DNA of 64,000 nt, taken from NCBI GenBank assembly GCA_016125075.1, contig WGMO01000011.1, forward strand, positions 186,001-250,000, in the 5' to 3' direction. Origin of the DNA: Terrimonas sp. (GTDB lineage: Bacteria > Bacteroidota > Bacteroidia > Chitinophagales > Chitinophagaceae). Below, one piece after another: positions 45,116 through 54,356 of the stretch. Made by a program: the position numbers and the translations under genes. The notes below the pieces were generated by a model. The model ran no database searches and was not told where the DNA came from. It saw only the letters and a program-made list of their open reading frames with translations. Position 1 is the first letter of the stretch. Every line of letters begins with the position of its first letter.

Positions 45116-46242
45116 GATTGCAATTCATTGTATAATTTAATATGGAGTCTTGTCTTTTCTGCTACACTGAACTGCAGGGCATCTTCTTTTGCCTGCCGGG
45201 CCAGTTCTTTTGCTTTTGCAGGATTTTCTTTCATCCACAGGATAGCATCGGCGATGGCCTGAGCATCCTTAAAAGGAACCACATAGGCATTCTGCATATG
45301 TTTGGCGGTTTGCCAGGCATAGCCCGACAGGGTCAGCACCTGGGGTATGCCCGCCATCATCCCTTCGATGATGGTGATACCGCCGGTTTCAACATGTTCA
45401 TCAACCGGTACATGCAAATGAACATCAAACAACTGGTATAAAGCAGAGGTATCGTTCACAAAACCGGCATAGACCACTTTATCCTCCAATCCCTTCTCCC
45501 TGATTTGTTTCATCGCCTCTTCAAAATAGGACCCCTTGCTACCAAATACATAAAATTTTATTTCAGGAAATGATTTCAATAAATGAGCCGCTTCAATAAT
45601 GTATTGATGTCCTTTCCAGAATTCAAAGCGGGATACCACGCCTACAACAAATTCTGTTGTTGACCGGATAGGCACAAGGGCATTCACCGCTTCCACTCTT
45701 TCCGCCGATACTTCATAATCGGCGGGTTTAAGTCCATGATATATCGTAAACAGTTTTTTCTTGTCGAAATGCCAGTTTTTCAACAAATAATCAGCCGCGA
45801 TATCAGAAGTGGCAATGATTTTCTTTGACAACCGGAAGGTATAATTATCCAGCCTTTCCTGTTTGCTATTGTTAAAATCATGGGCCCAGCTCACATTTTC
45901 GCAGGTGGTGACCCTGGCTTTTAATCCTGCCCATACAGCAGCGGTCTGTCCAACCAGGTTTCCAAAAGGCAATGAAGTATGTACGATATCAACCTTATGT
46001 TTTTTTATCAGCCTTTTTGTAAACCAGATATTTTTTAGATGAGCAGTCTTTCCGGTATGCGCAAGTTTATACACCGGGATATCCAATAGACGAAGATCAT
46101 CGAACAACAGCAGATCGGGATCCTTATTACTGTCAATGATCACATATACCTGGTTGATCCCTGCCTTTTTCAAGGCTTCGGCAAACCATAACCATTGTAA
46201 TGATTTTTTTATGTGGGAAAGGCAAAAGAGTATTGTCATCAT
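45112..46242 (-). CDS. Glycosyltransferase family 4 (GT-B)
   Basis: The 376 residues show an N-terminal LFCLSHIKKSLQWLWFAEAL, KVDIVHTSLPFGNLVGQTAAV (split near 79-99), and donor-domain motifs FVVGVVSRFEFWKGHQYIIEA (in parts, about 205-225) and GGITIIEGMMAGIPQVLTLSG (about 290-310, E-x7-type motif IIEGMMAGIP). It overlaps both neighbours by 4 nt. Typical retaining GT4 of glycan loci; donor unknown. Confidence 0.9.
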   Translation of the reverse strand: MMTILFCLSHIKKSLQWLWFAEALKKAGINQVYVIIDSNKDPDLLLFDDLRLLDIPVYKLAHTGKTAHLKNIWFTKRLIKKHKVDIVHTSLPFGNLVGQTAAVWAGLKARVTTCENVSWAHDFNNSKQERLDNYTFRLSKKIIATSDIAADYLLKNWHFDKKKLFTIYHGLKPADYEVSAERVEAVNALVPIRSTTEFVVGVVSRFEFWKGHQYIIEAAHLLKSFPEIKFYVFGSKGSYFEEAMKQIREKGLEDKVVYAGFVNDTSALYQLFDVHLHVPVDEHVETGGITIIEGMMAGIPQVLTLSGYAWQTAKHMQNAYVVPFKDAQAIADAILWMKENPAKAKELARQAKEDALQFSVAEKTRLHIKLYNELQS

Positions 46243-47249
46243 TTACCCCTTATTTTTCGTATGGCGATCAGTACAAAATCAGGCCAGAATAGCCTGGTGG
46301 TTATGAATGGAATCAGTTTTTCCGATTGCAGCCATGCTCCCGGAAATTCTTTTTTTATTCGGGCAAGCATTTTGCGGGAGGCGGCAATCTTTCCGCTGGC
46401 AAACAATGACCGAACCTGGTAACAGAGGTGATAGAACAGTGCTTTTTCCTTATCGATGGATGAGAGTATACCCGGATCCGGTTCGAAATTGAAGGGCTGG
46501 AAATAAGGAATTGCTTCCTGTAATGGAGACACGGATGACAGTTTTGTTAATGTATCGTCCCATCCTGCATTTTTACAAAAATTGACAAACACCCGGCACC
46601 AGTCAATAATGAATTTGTCCTGTTGCGAAACCGACTTGCTGGCATCATGTAAACGGTATTTCGCGTACAAGTCTTTCACGGGATGAAACTGGCAAACTGT
46701 GGCTAACCGGGAAAAAAGGTCATAATCCATCCCATAATGAAGTGTTTCCGAAACCTTGCCCCCGATCCTGTCCAGGTAAATTTTCCTGAAAAAAGCGGCC
46801 GGCTGTGAAAAAGCCATTCCGGAAATATTTCTTTCCGTACAGGGATTTTCATATCCATAGTCAATTTCCAGGTCTTTGTCGCCTTCAAACATCTGCACCC
46901 CTCCGTGAATGACACCCACGGTGTCGGGTAGTGCGTTAAAATGGTCATTGACAGATTGTAAAGTACCTGGCAGGAAAAGGTCATCACTGCACAACCAGGT
47001 TACGATATCGCCTGTTGCCCGGGCAAAGCCCTTGTTAATGGCATCACTCTGTCCCTTATCTTTTTCACTGACCCAATAGCTGATCTGCTTTTCATACTTT
47101 TTGATGATATCGACAGTATTGTCCTTACTGCCTCCGTCAATTACTATGACTTCGATATCCGGGTAGGCCTGTTCAAAAATGGATTGAAAGGTCTCTTCTA
47201 TAAATTGTCCCTGGTTATAGGAAGGAACAACGACTGAAATCTTTAACAT
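46239..47249 (-). CDS. Glycosyltransferase family 2 (GT-A), WcaA-like
   Basis: The 336 residues start with the GT2 signature ISVVVPSYNQGQFIEETFQSI (in parts, 4-24), VIVIDGGSKDNTVDII (about 35-50), the donor-contact region YWVSEKDKGQSDAINKGF (about 58-75) and the SDD motif WLCSDDLF (about 85-92). The C-terminus is helical. It overlaps the FkbM gene by 1 nt upstream and the next GT4 by 4 nt. Confidence 0.9.
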   Translation of the reverse strand: MLKISVVVPSYNQGQFIEETFQSIFEQAYPDIEVIVIDGGSKDNTVDIIKKYEKQISYWVSEKDKGQSDAINKGFARATGDIVTWLCSDDLFLPGTLQSVNDHFNALPDTVGVIHGGVQMFEGDKDLEIDYGYENPCTERNISGMAFSQPAAFFRKIYLDRIGGKVSETLHYGMDYDLFSRLATVCQFHPVKDLYAKYRLHDASKSVSQQDKFIIDWCRVFVNFCKNAGWDDTLTKLSSVSPLQEAIPYFQPFNFEPDPGILSSIDKEKALFYHLCYQVRSLFASGKIAASRKMLARIKKEFPGAWLQSEKLIPFITTRLFWPDFVLIAIRKIRGK

Positions 47250-48013
47250 TAATGCTTAGGGTTTTTTAGTGTTAGGTCTTTCCGGATGGCGATACAATCG
47301 CTTTTGGACAGGCGCACCCTGAATCCCTTTTTTCTAAGGTAACGAACACTTTCCCTGGCTTCGGCTTTTGCAAGATGTTTTTGTTCGTAAATGATGATTT
47401 CCGGTTTGTATTTGTCCAGGTCGATGCTTTTCAGGATTTCAAAATCATGGCCTTCGGTATCAATATGGATAAGGTCAACATTTTCCATCCCGTTTCTTTC
47501 CAGCATCTTATCGAAACTGTCTGTTTTGATATTAATGACTTTTATATGATCAGCGATCCGGGGGTAATAATCGGCATGTTTAAGGATGACTTCCCTGTTA
47601 AAACTTGACAGCTGGCTCAGCCATTCGGGCAAGTCCTTGTTGTCCGGATCCACAAAGTAGAATGGGAAATAGCCGGGAGCTCGGCTGACAGCAATATTTT
47701 CAAAAAACAACCTCTCCCGGGAAGCTGCATAATTGTTTACCAGCTTTTCAAAAAGCGGGGGCTGGGGTTCCGCCAGGATGCCTTTCCAGTTATGGCTGAC
47801 AATAAATGGATGTAAGGGGTCGCCCTGTAAACCATCATTTGAACCGATCTGAACAAAATGAACCTGGTGCCCTTTCTGCAGATCATAGGATTCTAGGGTA
47901 CGAGCCATATTTTTTTCGAAAGGAGGCTTGAAGAGACCAAACCTGTCAATGGCTTTTAGATACTGATAGAGATAGGCATCTCTTTTCATTATCTTTTTCA
48001 GAATTTTTTTCAT
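47249..48013 (-). CDS. FkbM family methyltransferase
   Basis: The 254 residues carry a class I SAM-methyltransferase fold of the FkbM type: VHFVQIGSNDGLQGD (about 51-65), ILAEPQPPLFEKLVNN (about 80-95), and the catalytic-region motif VDLIHIDTEGHDFEILKSIDL (in parts, about 178-198) followed by PEIIIYEQKHL. FkbM proteins O-methylate sugars or other hydroxyls. It is one of three such genes in this locus. It starts 34 bp after the alkaline-phosphatase-like gene. Confidence 0.9.
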   Translation of the reverse strand: MKKILKKIMKRDAYLYQYLKAIDRFGLFKPPFEKNMARTLESYDLQKGHQVHFVQIGSNDGLQGDPLHPFIVSHNWKGILAEPQPPLFEKLVNNYAASRERLFFENIAVSRAPGYFPFYFVDPDNKDLPEWLSQLSSFNREVILKHADYYPRIADHIKVINIKTDSFDKMLERNGMENVDLIHIDTEGHDFEILKSIDLDKYKPEIIIYEQKHLAKAEARESVRYLRKKGFRVRLSKSDCIAIRKDLTLKNPKH

Positions 48014-48047
48014 AGCTGTTCAATATCCCGCTTACGGGAAATTATTT

Positions 48048-49448
48048 TCAGTTAATCCCCCTGCTCATATAGGAAGGCAGCGGTATATTGAAATTGTTCA
48101 GGAGGGAAGGTGCGATCTCGGTCGTGGCAAGCGTGGTCATGCCTCCCTTCTGCAGGCCCCGGGCGGGTTCATAGATGATCAGCGAACCCTGTGGTATATG
48201 ATAAGCCGTCGCCCCGCATTTATCCTGTATTTTGATATTCTGCATGCCGGATTTTGCCACTGGAATTTCCTCGTTCATCAGTTCAATCTTAATGGACCCT
48301 TCATCAAGGTTGGGGAAACCAATATCGATACTGTAAAAATGATCGCCTTTATGGCGAAAATGCACCTGTTGCCCATTTATTTTCAGGGTCTTCAGCCTGG
48401 TCTCAAATTCGGTTTGTACACCTTCTTTTACCTCTACATTAAACTGGGGGATCATAGATGGCTTGAGTGTATAATTACCGGGACCCAGGTTAAACATTTC
48501 CATAAACCGCTTCCCGTCTTTGACGATAAAATCCGTTTCAATCTCCCTGGCTTCTACGGCAAATTGTCCCATGCTTGAAGAAATCCAAAGCGCATATTCC
48601 GGATGCCTGTCAATAAATTTCACCAGCCTGCCAATCATTTCGTCGGCTTTCTTCATGGTAAAAACGATCTCCTTATTATAAGTTTCTATCCATTCTCTGC
48701 CCAGGGCCAGGTTTTCATAATCTTCCGGAAAAGCAGCGGCCCAGTACCGGTGCATGGAAGAGGCAACATGGTTGGTAAAAAATGTAGTAAAAGCTGGTTG
48801 ATGGGTAACCAGTTGTTTATAGAACAATTCAAAACCAATCACCGACTGGTAAGTGCGGCGCCTGACCACCTTCCATTTATTGACCCTTTCATCCACCAGC
48901 TGACCGGCCAGTTCAACAGCCGTTTTAAAACGAAATCCAAGGTCGGGAAGTTTCAAAAGAAACTGTAGGGCTTCCCTGGCCGGGATCTTTGAGTCCACCA
49001 CCCGACTGGATTCTCTTGCCATCGTTAAATTAAACCGCTGGAAGGTCTCCAGTTTTTTAGGAAAGCATTCACTTCCGGCTGCAAAAGTATCTGGTACATA
49101 AAATGAAAACTTCTCAATATGCTCCGGCGGCGGGTAGGAATGCAGGGATCCAAAGAGTCCGACCGGGATCCCCTGGTCGGCCAGGATATTCCAAACAGCC
49201 GGGTATTGTTCTTCCTGGTCGTTCAGATCCTGCCCGAAATCCGATATAAAGTGTTTTTCATTGGTTACCCCCCGGTGCAAGGTTGGCCAGGTGATCCATG
49301 GAGAAAGATGACCCTTATCTTCCGTATAGGTTTCAAATTGACGGCTGAAAGGAAGAATTTTTGCCAGGGAAGATTCGGGGTAAAGCCTGCAAAAATGATG
49401 GATAATTTTATAGGGGACTTCGTTAAGTTCGAAAAATATGATTTTCAT
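48048..49448 (-). CDS. Alkaline-phosphatase-superfamily-like protein
   Basis: A 466-residue protein without signal peptide or clear membrane helix. N-terminal IIFFELNEVPYKIIHHF and SPWITWPTLHRGVT (about 49-62) recall the start of alkaline-phosphatase/sulfatase-fold enzymes, where an acidic residue and a Thr/Ser nucleophile sit at such positions; later FFTNHVASSMHRYW (about 223-236) and ALWISSSMGQF resemble metal-site regions. The usual first-site aspartate looks replaced by glutamate. The C-terminal 120 residues appear to form a beta domain. A phosphodiesterase or phospho-group transferase role is inferred. First gene after a good promoter. Confidence 0.55.
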   Translation of the reverse strand: MKIIFFELNEVPYKIIHHFCRLYPESSLAKILPFSRQFETYTEDKGHLSPWITWPTLHRGVTNEKHFISDFGQDLNDQEEQYPAVWNILADQGIPVGLFGSLHSYPPPEHIEKFSFYVPDTFAAGSECFPKKLETFQRFNLTMARESSRVVDSKIPAREALQFLLKLPDLGFRFKTAVELAGQLVDERVNKWKVVRRRTYQSVIGFELFYKQLVTHQPAFTTFFTNHVASSMHRYWAAAFPEDYENLALGREWIETYNKEIVFTMKKADEMIGRLVKFIDRHPEYALWISSSMGQFAVEAREIETDFIVKDGKRFMEMFNLGPGNYTLKPSMIPQFNVEVKEGVQTEFETRLKTLKINGQQVHFRHKGDHFYSIDIGFPNLDEGSIKIELMNEEIPVAKSGMQNIKIQDKCGATAYHIPQGSLIIYEPARGLQKGGMTTLATTEIAPSLLNNFNIPLPSYMSRGIN

Positions 49449-49467
49449 TGAATGGATATTTATTGCT

Positions 49468-49498
49468 CAAAAGTAGTTGCAATTAGCAGTCATACAAT
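49468..49498 (-). promoter_or_regulatory. Bacteroidota promoter, ATTG-N19-TACTTTTG
   Basis: On the minus strand ATTG (49495-49498) is followed after exactly 19 nt by TACTTTTG (49468-49475), close to the Bacteroidota TTTG-N19-TAnnTTTG consensus (3 of 4 and full match). It lies 19 nt before the ATG at 49448 and probably starts a second transcript for the genes down to 40713. Confidence 0.65.
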
Positions 49499-49534
49499 CC
49501 ATAACGTACCATGAAGACCAAAAGTATCAGCCTC

Positions 49535-50566
49535 TTATGCATGAAATCGCTTCTCAAAGTACTTATAACTGAGGCCTGAAACCCAAACCAGTAATGCCAT
49601 AAGGATAATGGACAAAAAGACGATTCCGGTTTCATTGAATTTATAACCGATCTCATATAGCACCTGGATAAAAAAGACCTGCAACAGGTATATGGAATAA
49701 CTTCTGTTCCCTAACTCATTCAAAAAACGGTTACTGATATTATACTTTTTACTTATAGAGAAATACGATAAGAAAAAAAACAATGCCGGTATTCCCCAAA
49801 TCAAAAATCTTTGATAGGCCACATGATCGTATATAACCATTTCCCTGGTAATACCGGTATGTTCATACCCATAATCCCTGCCTAACATCACCAGGAATAG
49901 TACATATACCGATGCAAAAAAGATGACTTCCGAAAAGGAAGCGAAAAAATTGCTGATCCGGTCCTGGTAATGGCCAATAAGCAACCCAATACAAAAGTAA
50001 AAAAGAAAAGAAGAGGTAAAAAAATCAAGATAAACATTTTCAAATCCACCAGCGATTAAGCCTGTTACCGGAAGCAGTATCAATAATGATAATAAAGGCA
50101 GAAAATATTTTTTACGGAAAACCAATAATACCGTGAAAGTCATAAGATAAAAAAACATTTCAAAATTTAAGCTCCAGCCAAGGAATACCACAGGATCTTT
50201 ATATACGCCATTTTCTGATATCGGAATAAATAAAAAGCTTTTGAGTATGTCATATATGTTATAATGAGGGGCTATTGAAGATGACCTGAGGGAATTGAGT
50301 ACCAGATGCATCAAAAGATAAAGGCCAAGCACGGCAAAGTAAAGAGGCACAATACGCAGTAACCTTTTTTTAAGAAATACAAGCGGCCTGTTATAATACC
50401 CGGTCCGTTCAATACTGATATAAATGATGAACCCACTAATAAAGAAAAAAAGATCAACCCCAATGGAACCACAAAACTTTTGTAGTGCTGTTGGAAAATG
50501 AACAAATACCACCATCATGGCAGCTATTCCCCTTAAATGCTGGATATTTTCAATTCTTCCTTTCAT
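49535..50566 (-). CDS. Acyltransferase 3 family membrane protein (O-acetyltransferase-like)
   Basis: The 343 residues have about ten hydrophobic helices and the family start IENIQHLRGIAAMMVVFVHFP (in parts, about 5-25), with the R-x10-H arrangement typical of OafA/WecH-type transferases, and LDLFFFISGFIIYIS-like text as GVDLFFFISGFIIY (about 36-49). It likely O-acetylates a sugar in the surface glycan at the inner membrane. Its start overlaps the upstream GT2 stop by 17 nt. Confidence 0.9.
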   Translation of the reverse strand: MKGRIENIQHLRGIAAMMVVFVHFPTALQKFCGSIGVDLFFFISGFIIYISIERTGYYNRPLVFLKKRLLRIVPLYFAVLGLYLLMHLVLNSLRSSSIAPHYNIYDILKSFLFIPISENGVYKDPVVFLGWSLNFEMFFYLMTFTVLLVFRKKYFLPLLSLLILLPVTGLIAGGFENVYLDFFTSSFLFYFCIGLLIGHYQDRISNFFASFSEVIFFASVYVLFLVMLGRDYGYEHTGITREMVIYDHVAYQRFLIWGIPALFFFLSYFSISKKYNISNRFLNELGNRSYSIYLLQVFFIQVLYEIGYKFNETGIVFLSIILMALLVWVSGLSYKYFEKRFHA

Positions 50567-51563
50567 GAATATTAAATTGCTTTCTTAATCCTGAAACAAT
50601 TGTATTGATGTTTTTTTTAGTATGCCAGAGCTGGTATGCATATCCCCTATTGTAGGAACGCTTAAATAATAGTGCCCATTTTTTTTCTTTTGCCTGAACA
50701 AAAAAGAGCTTCCCGGTTGATACAAGCATATTTTTTACCGCTACTGCCCATTCATACCACCAGGGATGAAGTATAAACCGGGGCATCAGTAAAACCCGGT
50801 AACAATTCAGAAAAAGGTTTGCGCTTCCAAAACCCCTTGCCATCTTGCCCAGGTACGCCAGGTTCATTCTCCCGGCAGGCATATAATGTTTTAAAACGAG
50901 CTCATCGTCATAATATAATGAGTAACCCAGTAGGCGAAATGCGTAACATAATTCAGAATCTTCGCCGGCAGATATGATTTTCCCCTGTCTGCCAACTGTC
51001 AGGTTGGTAAATCCCTGTTGGAGCAATGTTTCCCATAACGATTTCCGGAAGGAAAGCCCGGCACCCCATAAAAACCCCTTTTGCTGGTCAATGATGCCGC
51101 TTTTATCCATCTGCCTGCCCACGGCAAAATTATTCTCATACAATGGGAACCATTCAGGCGGTGGCGTTTCAAATACCGCTTCTGACCTGCCGCCACAGGC
51201 GCCCACCTTACTATTGGCGGAAAAAATCCCTGCTATCCTGGTCAACCAGTCGCTGGCCACCCAGTTATCATCGTCTATGAATGAAACAATATCATATTTT
51301 GCTTCCGACAGCCCCCTGTGCCGGGCATGCATAAGACCGGGCCGGGGTTCTGACACGATCCGGCATTCCGTGACCGGTTGCTGCTCCCATATCCTCCTGG
51401 CTACATCAGCAGTATTGTCAGTGGATGCATTGTCCACGATAATGACTTCCCACCTGCAAGACAGCGAAAACAGTACCTGTTCCTGTAAAGCCAGGAGGGT
51501 GGGCGCAATCCTGTTTGCTGCATTGTAACAACAGATGATAACCGATATGCCGTCAATCTGCAT
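50550..51563 (-). CDS. Glycosyltransferase family 2 (GT-A)
   Basis: From the ATG at 51563 the protein has 337 residues: ISVIICCYNAANRIAPTLLAL (in parts, about 6-26), VIIVDNASTDNTADVA (about 39-54), and FIDDDNWVASDWL (about 92-104) with the DDD metal motif. An upstream ATG at 51587 would overlap the FkbM gene by 14 nt; the internal ATG avoids this and begins just before the fold, so it is preferred. The C-terminal half has hydrophobic segments that may associate with the membrane. Confidence 0.87.
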   Translation of the reverse strand: MQIDGISVIICCYNAANRIAPTLLALQEQVLFSLSCRWEVIIVDNASTDNTADVARRIWEQQPVTECRIVSEPRPGLMHARHRGLSEAKYDIVSFIDDDNWVASDWLTRIAGIFSANSKVGACGGRSEAVFETPPPEWFPLYENNFAVGRQMDKSGIIDQQKGFLWGAGLSFRKSLWETLLQQGFTNLTVGRQGKIISAGEDSELCYAFRLLGYSLYYDDELVLKHYMPAGRMNLAYLGKMARGFGSANLFLNCYRVLLMPRFILHPWWYEWAVAVKNMLVSTGKLFFVQAKEKKWALLFKRSYNRGYAYQLWHTKKNINTIVSGLRKQFNIHERKN

Positions 51564-51573
51564 GATGAAAAAA

Positions 51574-52407
51574 TTACCAGGTGGCATGTATGTCTACCCA
51601 AAAACCATAGTCCTTTTTATTGGGCAGGTTATGAAACAGGTCGTGGTAAAACTGATAGATCTGCTTTGCTTTATCGAGTTCATGCCATTTTCCACCCAGG
51701 TTTTCTCCAAAAGTACCTGATGTTCCCTGTTTAAAGGACTGACTGTACGCCGGAATGGAACGGCGGTCAAGAAAATGAATGAAATGCCGGCCACCCAGCT
51801 TCCTGAAAACTTTTATAAAGGATGAATTCCATTGCCGGAGCCGGTATGCCCAAAGCCAGCGGTTAAAATATTTATTGGCCGGCAGGTCGAGATGAGCAAG
51901 GTTATATTGAAAAATGAGTTTGAACTTTGTAAATCCCTTTCCTGCAAGATGCTCAAAGAGTGTAATGTCATTGGCCTCAACGGATATATATTTTGGGAGA
52001 TTAGCCTTATCAAGGCCGTCTATGCATAAATAATCATGTCCTTCAATATCCACTTTCAGGTAGTAAGGCACACCCTGTTCCTGGATGACACTACTGAATT
52101 TGCTGGCCCTGATTTTAATAGCATGCCAGGGCAGACCATCCCTGCTGGTGATAGAAAGGTCAAATGAATTCCATTCCGGCTTCTCTTCGTTGATATAAAA
52201 ATCAAAATCGCCGTCCTTATCGGCAATACCAATATTCAGGATTTTCAAAGTCCCTTTATCAATAAACTGTTTGAAGCGAACGGCTCCATTTGCTGCCTGC
52301 ACCGGATCGGCTTCAACGGAAATGACATTATAACCTTTGCTGAGATAGTAAGCGGTGTCATCACCATTATGCATACCAACATCATATATCAGATTCTCTT
52401 TGAACAT
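51574..52407 (-). CDS. FkbM family methyltransferase
   Basis: The 277 residues begin with LIYDVGMHNGDDTAYYLSKGY (in parts, about 6-26), the SAM-binding loop region, then VISVEADPVQAANGA (about 28-42) and YYLKVDIEGHDYLCIDGL (about 114-131), the FkbM core. It probably O-methylates a sugar. It differs clearly from the other two FkbM proteins in the locus, so the three likely act on different positions. Confidence 0.9.
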   Translation of the reverse strand: MFKENLIYDVGMHNGDDTAYYLSKGYNVISVEADPVQAANGAVRFKQFIDKGTLKILNIGIADKDGDFDFYINEEKPEWNSFDLSITSRDGLPWHAIKIRASKFSSVIQEQGVPYYLKVDIEGHDYLCIDGLDKANLPKYISVEANDITLFEHLAGKGFTKFKLIFQYNLAHLDLPANKYFNRWLWAYRLRQWNSSFIKVFRKLGGRHFIHFLDRRSIPAYSQSFKQGTSGTFGENLGGKWHELDKAKQIYQFYHDLFHNLPNKKDYGFWVDIHATW

Positions 52408-52413
52408 AGCTAT

Positions 52414-53571
52414 TTATTTGTTTTTTTCCAGCAATAATTTCTTGATGACCCGGAAATAAAAAGTTCCATAACGGCCATAGCGCATCAAAATGAAGGCCAG
52501 TATTGTACGTTTTATAAGCCCGTATTTTGCAGCCCGTATCGCCTCTTCGAAAAAACATTTCATCACACTGTTGGTAAACGCCCGGCTGGATGCAGCCTTT
52601 CGCGCCAGTTTGATCAGCGCTGAAATGCCCAACCATTCTCCAGCATAAAAAACGGCATAAGCATTCAGTTCAACATCCCGGAAACCCGGATCCAGCCAGG
52701 CAATATATTTCCTGGCGAGATTTTTTTCCTGTGCAGCTATCCACGCCCTGTCGGGTACGATTTCCCGGCCGCGTTCAATGGTGGCCCTTCCAAAACATAA
52801 GGGTTCATTCATCTCAAAAAAACGGTCGCTGGTCAGGCGGATAAGATTTCCGTTGGTTCTTTGAATATAGACCCTGAGCCCTTCCGGAACGCGGGTCGCA
52901 ATCTCCATTTTTTCGATATAAACTTTAAGGGCCAACTCGGGAACCAGTTCGGTATATATTTCCTTTTCATATTGCTTCAGCACTTCCGGGAAGCGTTCAT
53001 AAAAGCGCAGGTATTCCCGCATCAGTGTTGGTGACCCCATCGCAAAAATATCGGCACAGGCCCCCGTGAGTTCGTAAGGATTGGTATTGGGTATGAACAA
53101 GACCTGCTGTGTAACGGCGGAAGAAAGAGTTTCCTGGAACCTGGGCGCCAGTTCATACCCAAGGTCATATCTTGTTTTCACCACCAGGTCATAACTAAGT
53201 TGATGTTGCCGGCTATAATCTTCCATGATCTGGCAGGCCCTGTATTGGGAATATAACATAGAGAGTATACCGGAAACCGGTATGATCGACTTTACTCCTA
53301 CGGGTAATTCTTCAAATTGCCGGGAAGCTTCGATAGCAAAGGCCTTAGGAGCGAAAAGACTGCATAATTCCTGCTCATTGACATTGGCAGGCGGGATTAC
53401 ATTCTTATGTTCTTTCCACCAGGATGCCGTAACCGATTCTTCAATATCCCAGGTATGACAAAAAACATCGACCGTACCCAGTTTCGACATAGCGTCAAGC
53501 AGTTGCTGAAAGGAAGGGTGGGTGTCTCTGAAACTTCTTAAATGCCCTGTAATCAGGATGGCAATCTTCAT
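52414..53571 (-). CDS. Uncharacterised polysaccharide-locus protein, possible glycosyltransferase
   Basis: The 385 residues start with IAILITGHLRSFRDTHPSFQQL (in parts, 3-24) and VDVFCHTWD (about 34-42), an arrangement seen in capsule-locus proteins of uncertain enzymology that look GT-A-like. YDLVVKTRYDLGYEL (about 126-140) supports a nucleotide-sugar transferase-like fold, with the D-x-D-type acidic residues placed after the K-x-R-x-D. The C-terminal 100 residues are basic and helical, with no clear membrane span. I cannot assign a named family. Confidence 0.6.
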   Translation of the reverse strand: MKIAILITGHLRSFRDTHPSFQQLLDAMSKLGTVDVFCHTWDIEESVTASWWKEHKNVIPPANVNEQELCSLFAPKAFAIEASRQFEELPVGVKSIIPVSGILSMLYSQYRACQIMEDYSRQHQLSYDLVVKTRYDLGYELAPRFQETLSSAVTQQVLFIPNTNPYELTGACADIFAMGSPTLMREYLRFYERFPEVLKQYEKEIYTELVPELALKVYIEKMEIATRVPEGLRVYIQRTNGNLIRLTSDRFFEMNEPLCFGRATIERGREIVPDRAWIAAQEKNLARKYIAWLDPGFRDVELNAYAVFYAGEWLGISALIKLARKAASSRAFTNSVMKCFFEEAIRAAKYGLIKRTILAFILMRYGRYGTFYFRVIKKLLLEKNK

Positions 53572-53591
53572 GATCCGGTTCGGGAATTGAA

Positions 53592-54350
53592 TTAGATGTT
53601 TACGGCTTTCTGTTGCAGATAACCCAGGAATAGATCCAGGTCGCCCGGGGTACCCAGGCCATGCATGGATTCGAATGCAATATTATAAATTCCAATATTT
53701 TTTCCGGCCCGGATCATCCAGTTATACACCGGGCAGGTATAAAATTCATTATTCACCCTGTCGTTGTGGATGATCATATCAATCGCAGCATTCACAAAGT
53801 CTTTCCCTTTGCTGAAATAATAAATACCCACTGTTGCAAAATCGGAAATAACCTCTTTTTCTTTTACCGCGGTCACCCTCCCCTTTTCATCCGTTTTCGC
53901 AAATGACCATTTAGGGTTTTTTTCAATATCGGTGAAGGTAAGAATCGAGCCGTCGAGATTTCTTTTTACGGCATCATTCAGCATCTCGGAAAACCGGAAC
54001 TCCACCCACTGGTCAGAGTTGGCAATAAGAAGCGGTATATCCGTGTTGATCTGTTCCCGGGCAAAGAGTACAGTGCAGGCGGTCCCTTCCGTCAGGCGGT
54101 CCACCGCAATAAACTGTAGCGGGAGCCTGCTTTCAAGGGCATGTACCAGTTCCTGTTCTGCCTGCAGGTGTTCTTCCCTGGCAATTAATATGAAGCGGGC
54201 GCCCGGTACCTGCAGATTTTCGATCACCCATTCAATCATCGGTTTACCCTTAACATCGATAAAGGGTTTGGGCTTTTCATATCCTGCTTTTTTAAACCGG
54301 CTGCCTTCCCCGGCCATCGGTATAACAATATTCAATAAATGCTCCATCAA
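53592..54350 (-). CDS. Nucleotidyltransferase family protein (sugar-phosphate type)
   Basis: The 252 residues match NTP-transferase enzymes that activate sugar- or polyol-phosphates: IPMAGEGSRFKKAGYEKPKPF (in parts, about 10-30) contains the G-x-G-S-R and K-P motifs, and PLLIANSDQWVEF (about 105-117) carries the metal-binding aspartate. A second, related but more divergent copy (54692-55426) sits upstream, separated by a cupin gene. The substrate is unknown; the neighbouring phosphatase and phosphodiesterase point to an unusual phospho-compound. Confidence 0.85.
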   Translation of the reverse strand: MMEHLLNIVIPMAGEGSRFKKAGYEKPKPFIDVKGKPMIEWVIENLQVPGARFILIAREEHLQAEQELVHALESRLPLQFIAVDRLTEGTACTVLFAREQINTDIPLLIANSDQWVEFRFSEMLNDAVKRNLDGSILTFTDIEKNPKWSFAKTDEKGRVTAVKEKEVISDFATVGIYYFSKGKDFVNAAIDMIIHNDRVNNEFYTCPVYNWMIRAGKNIGIYNIAFESMHGLGTPGDLDLFLGYLQQKAVNI

Positions 54351-54356
54351 TAAGAA

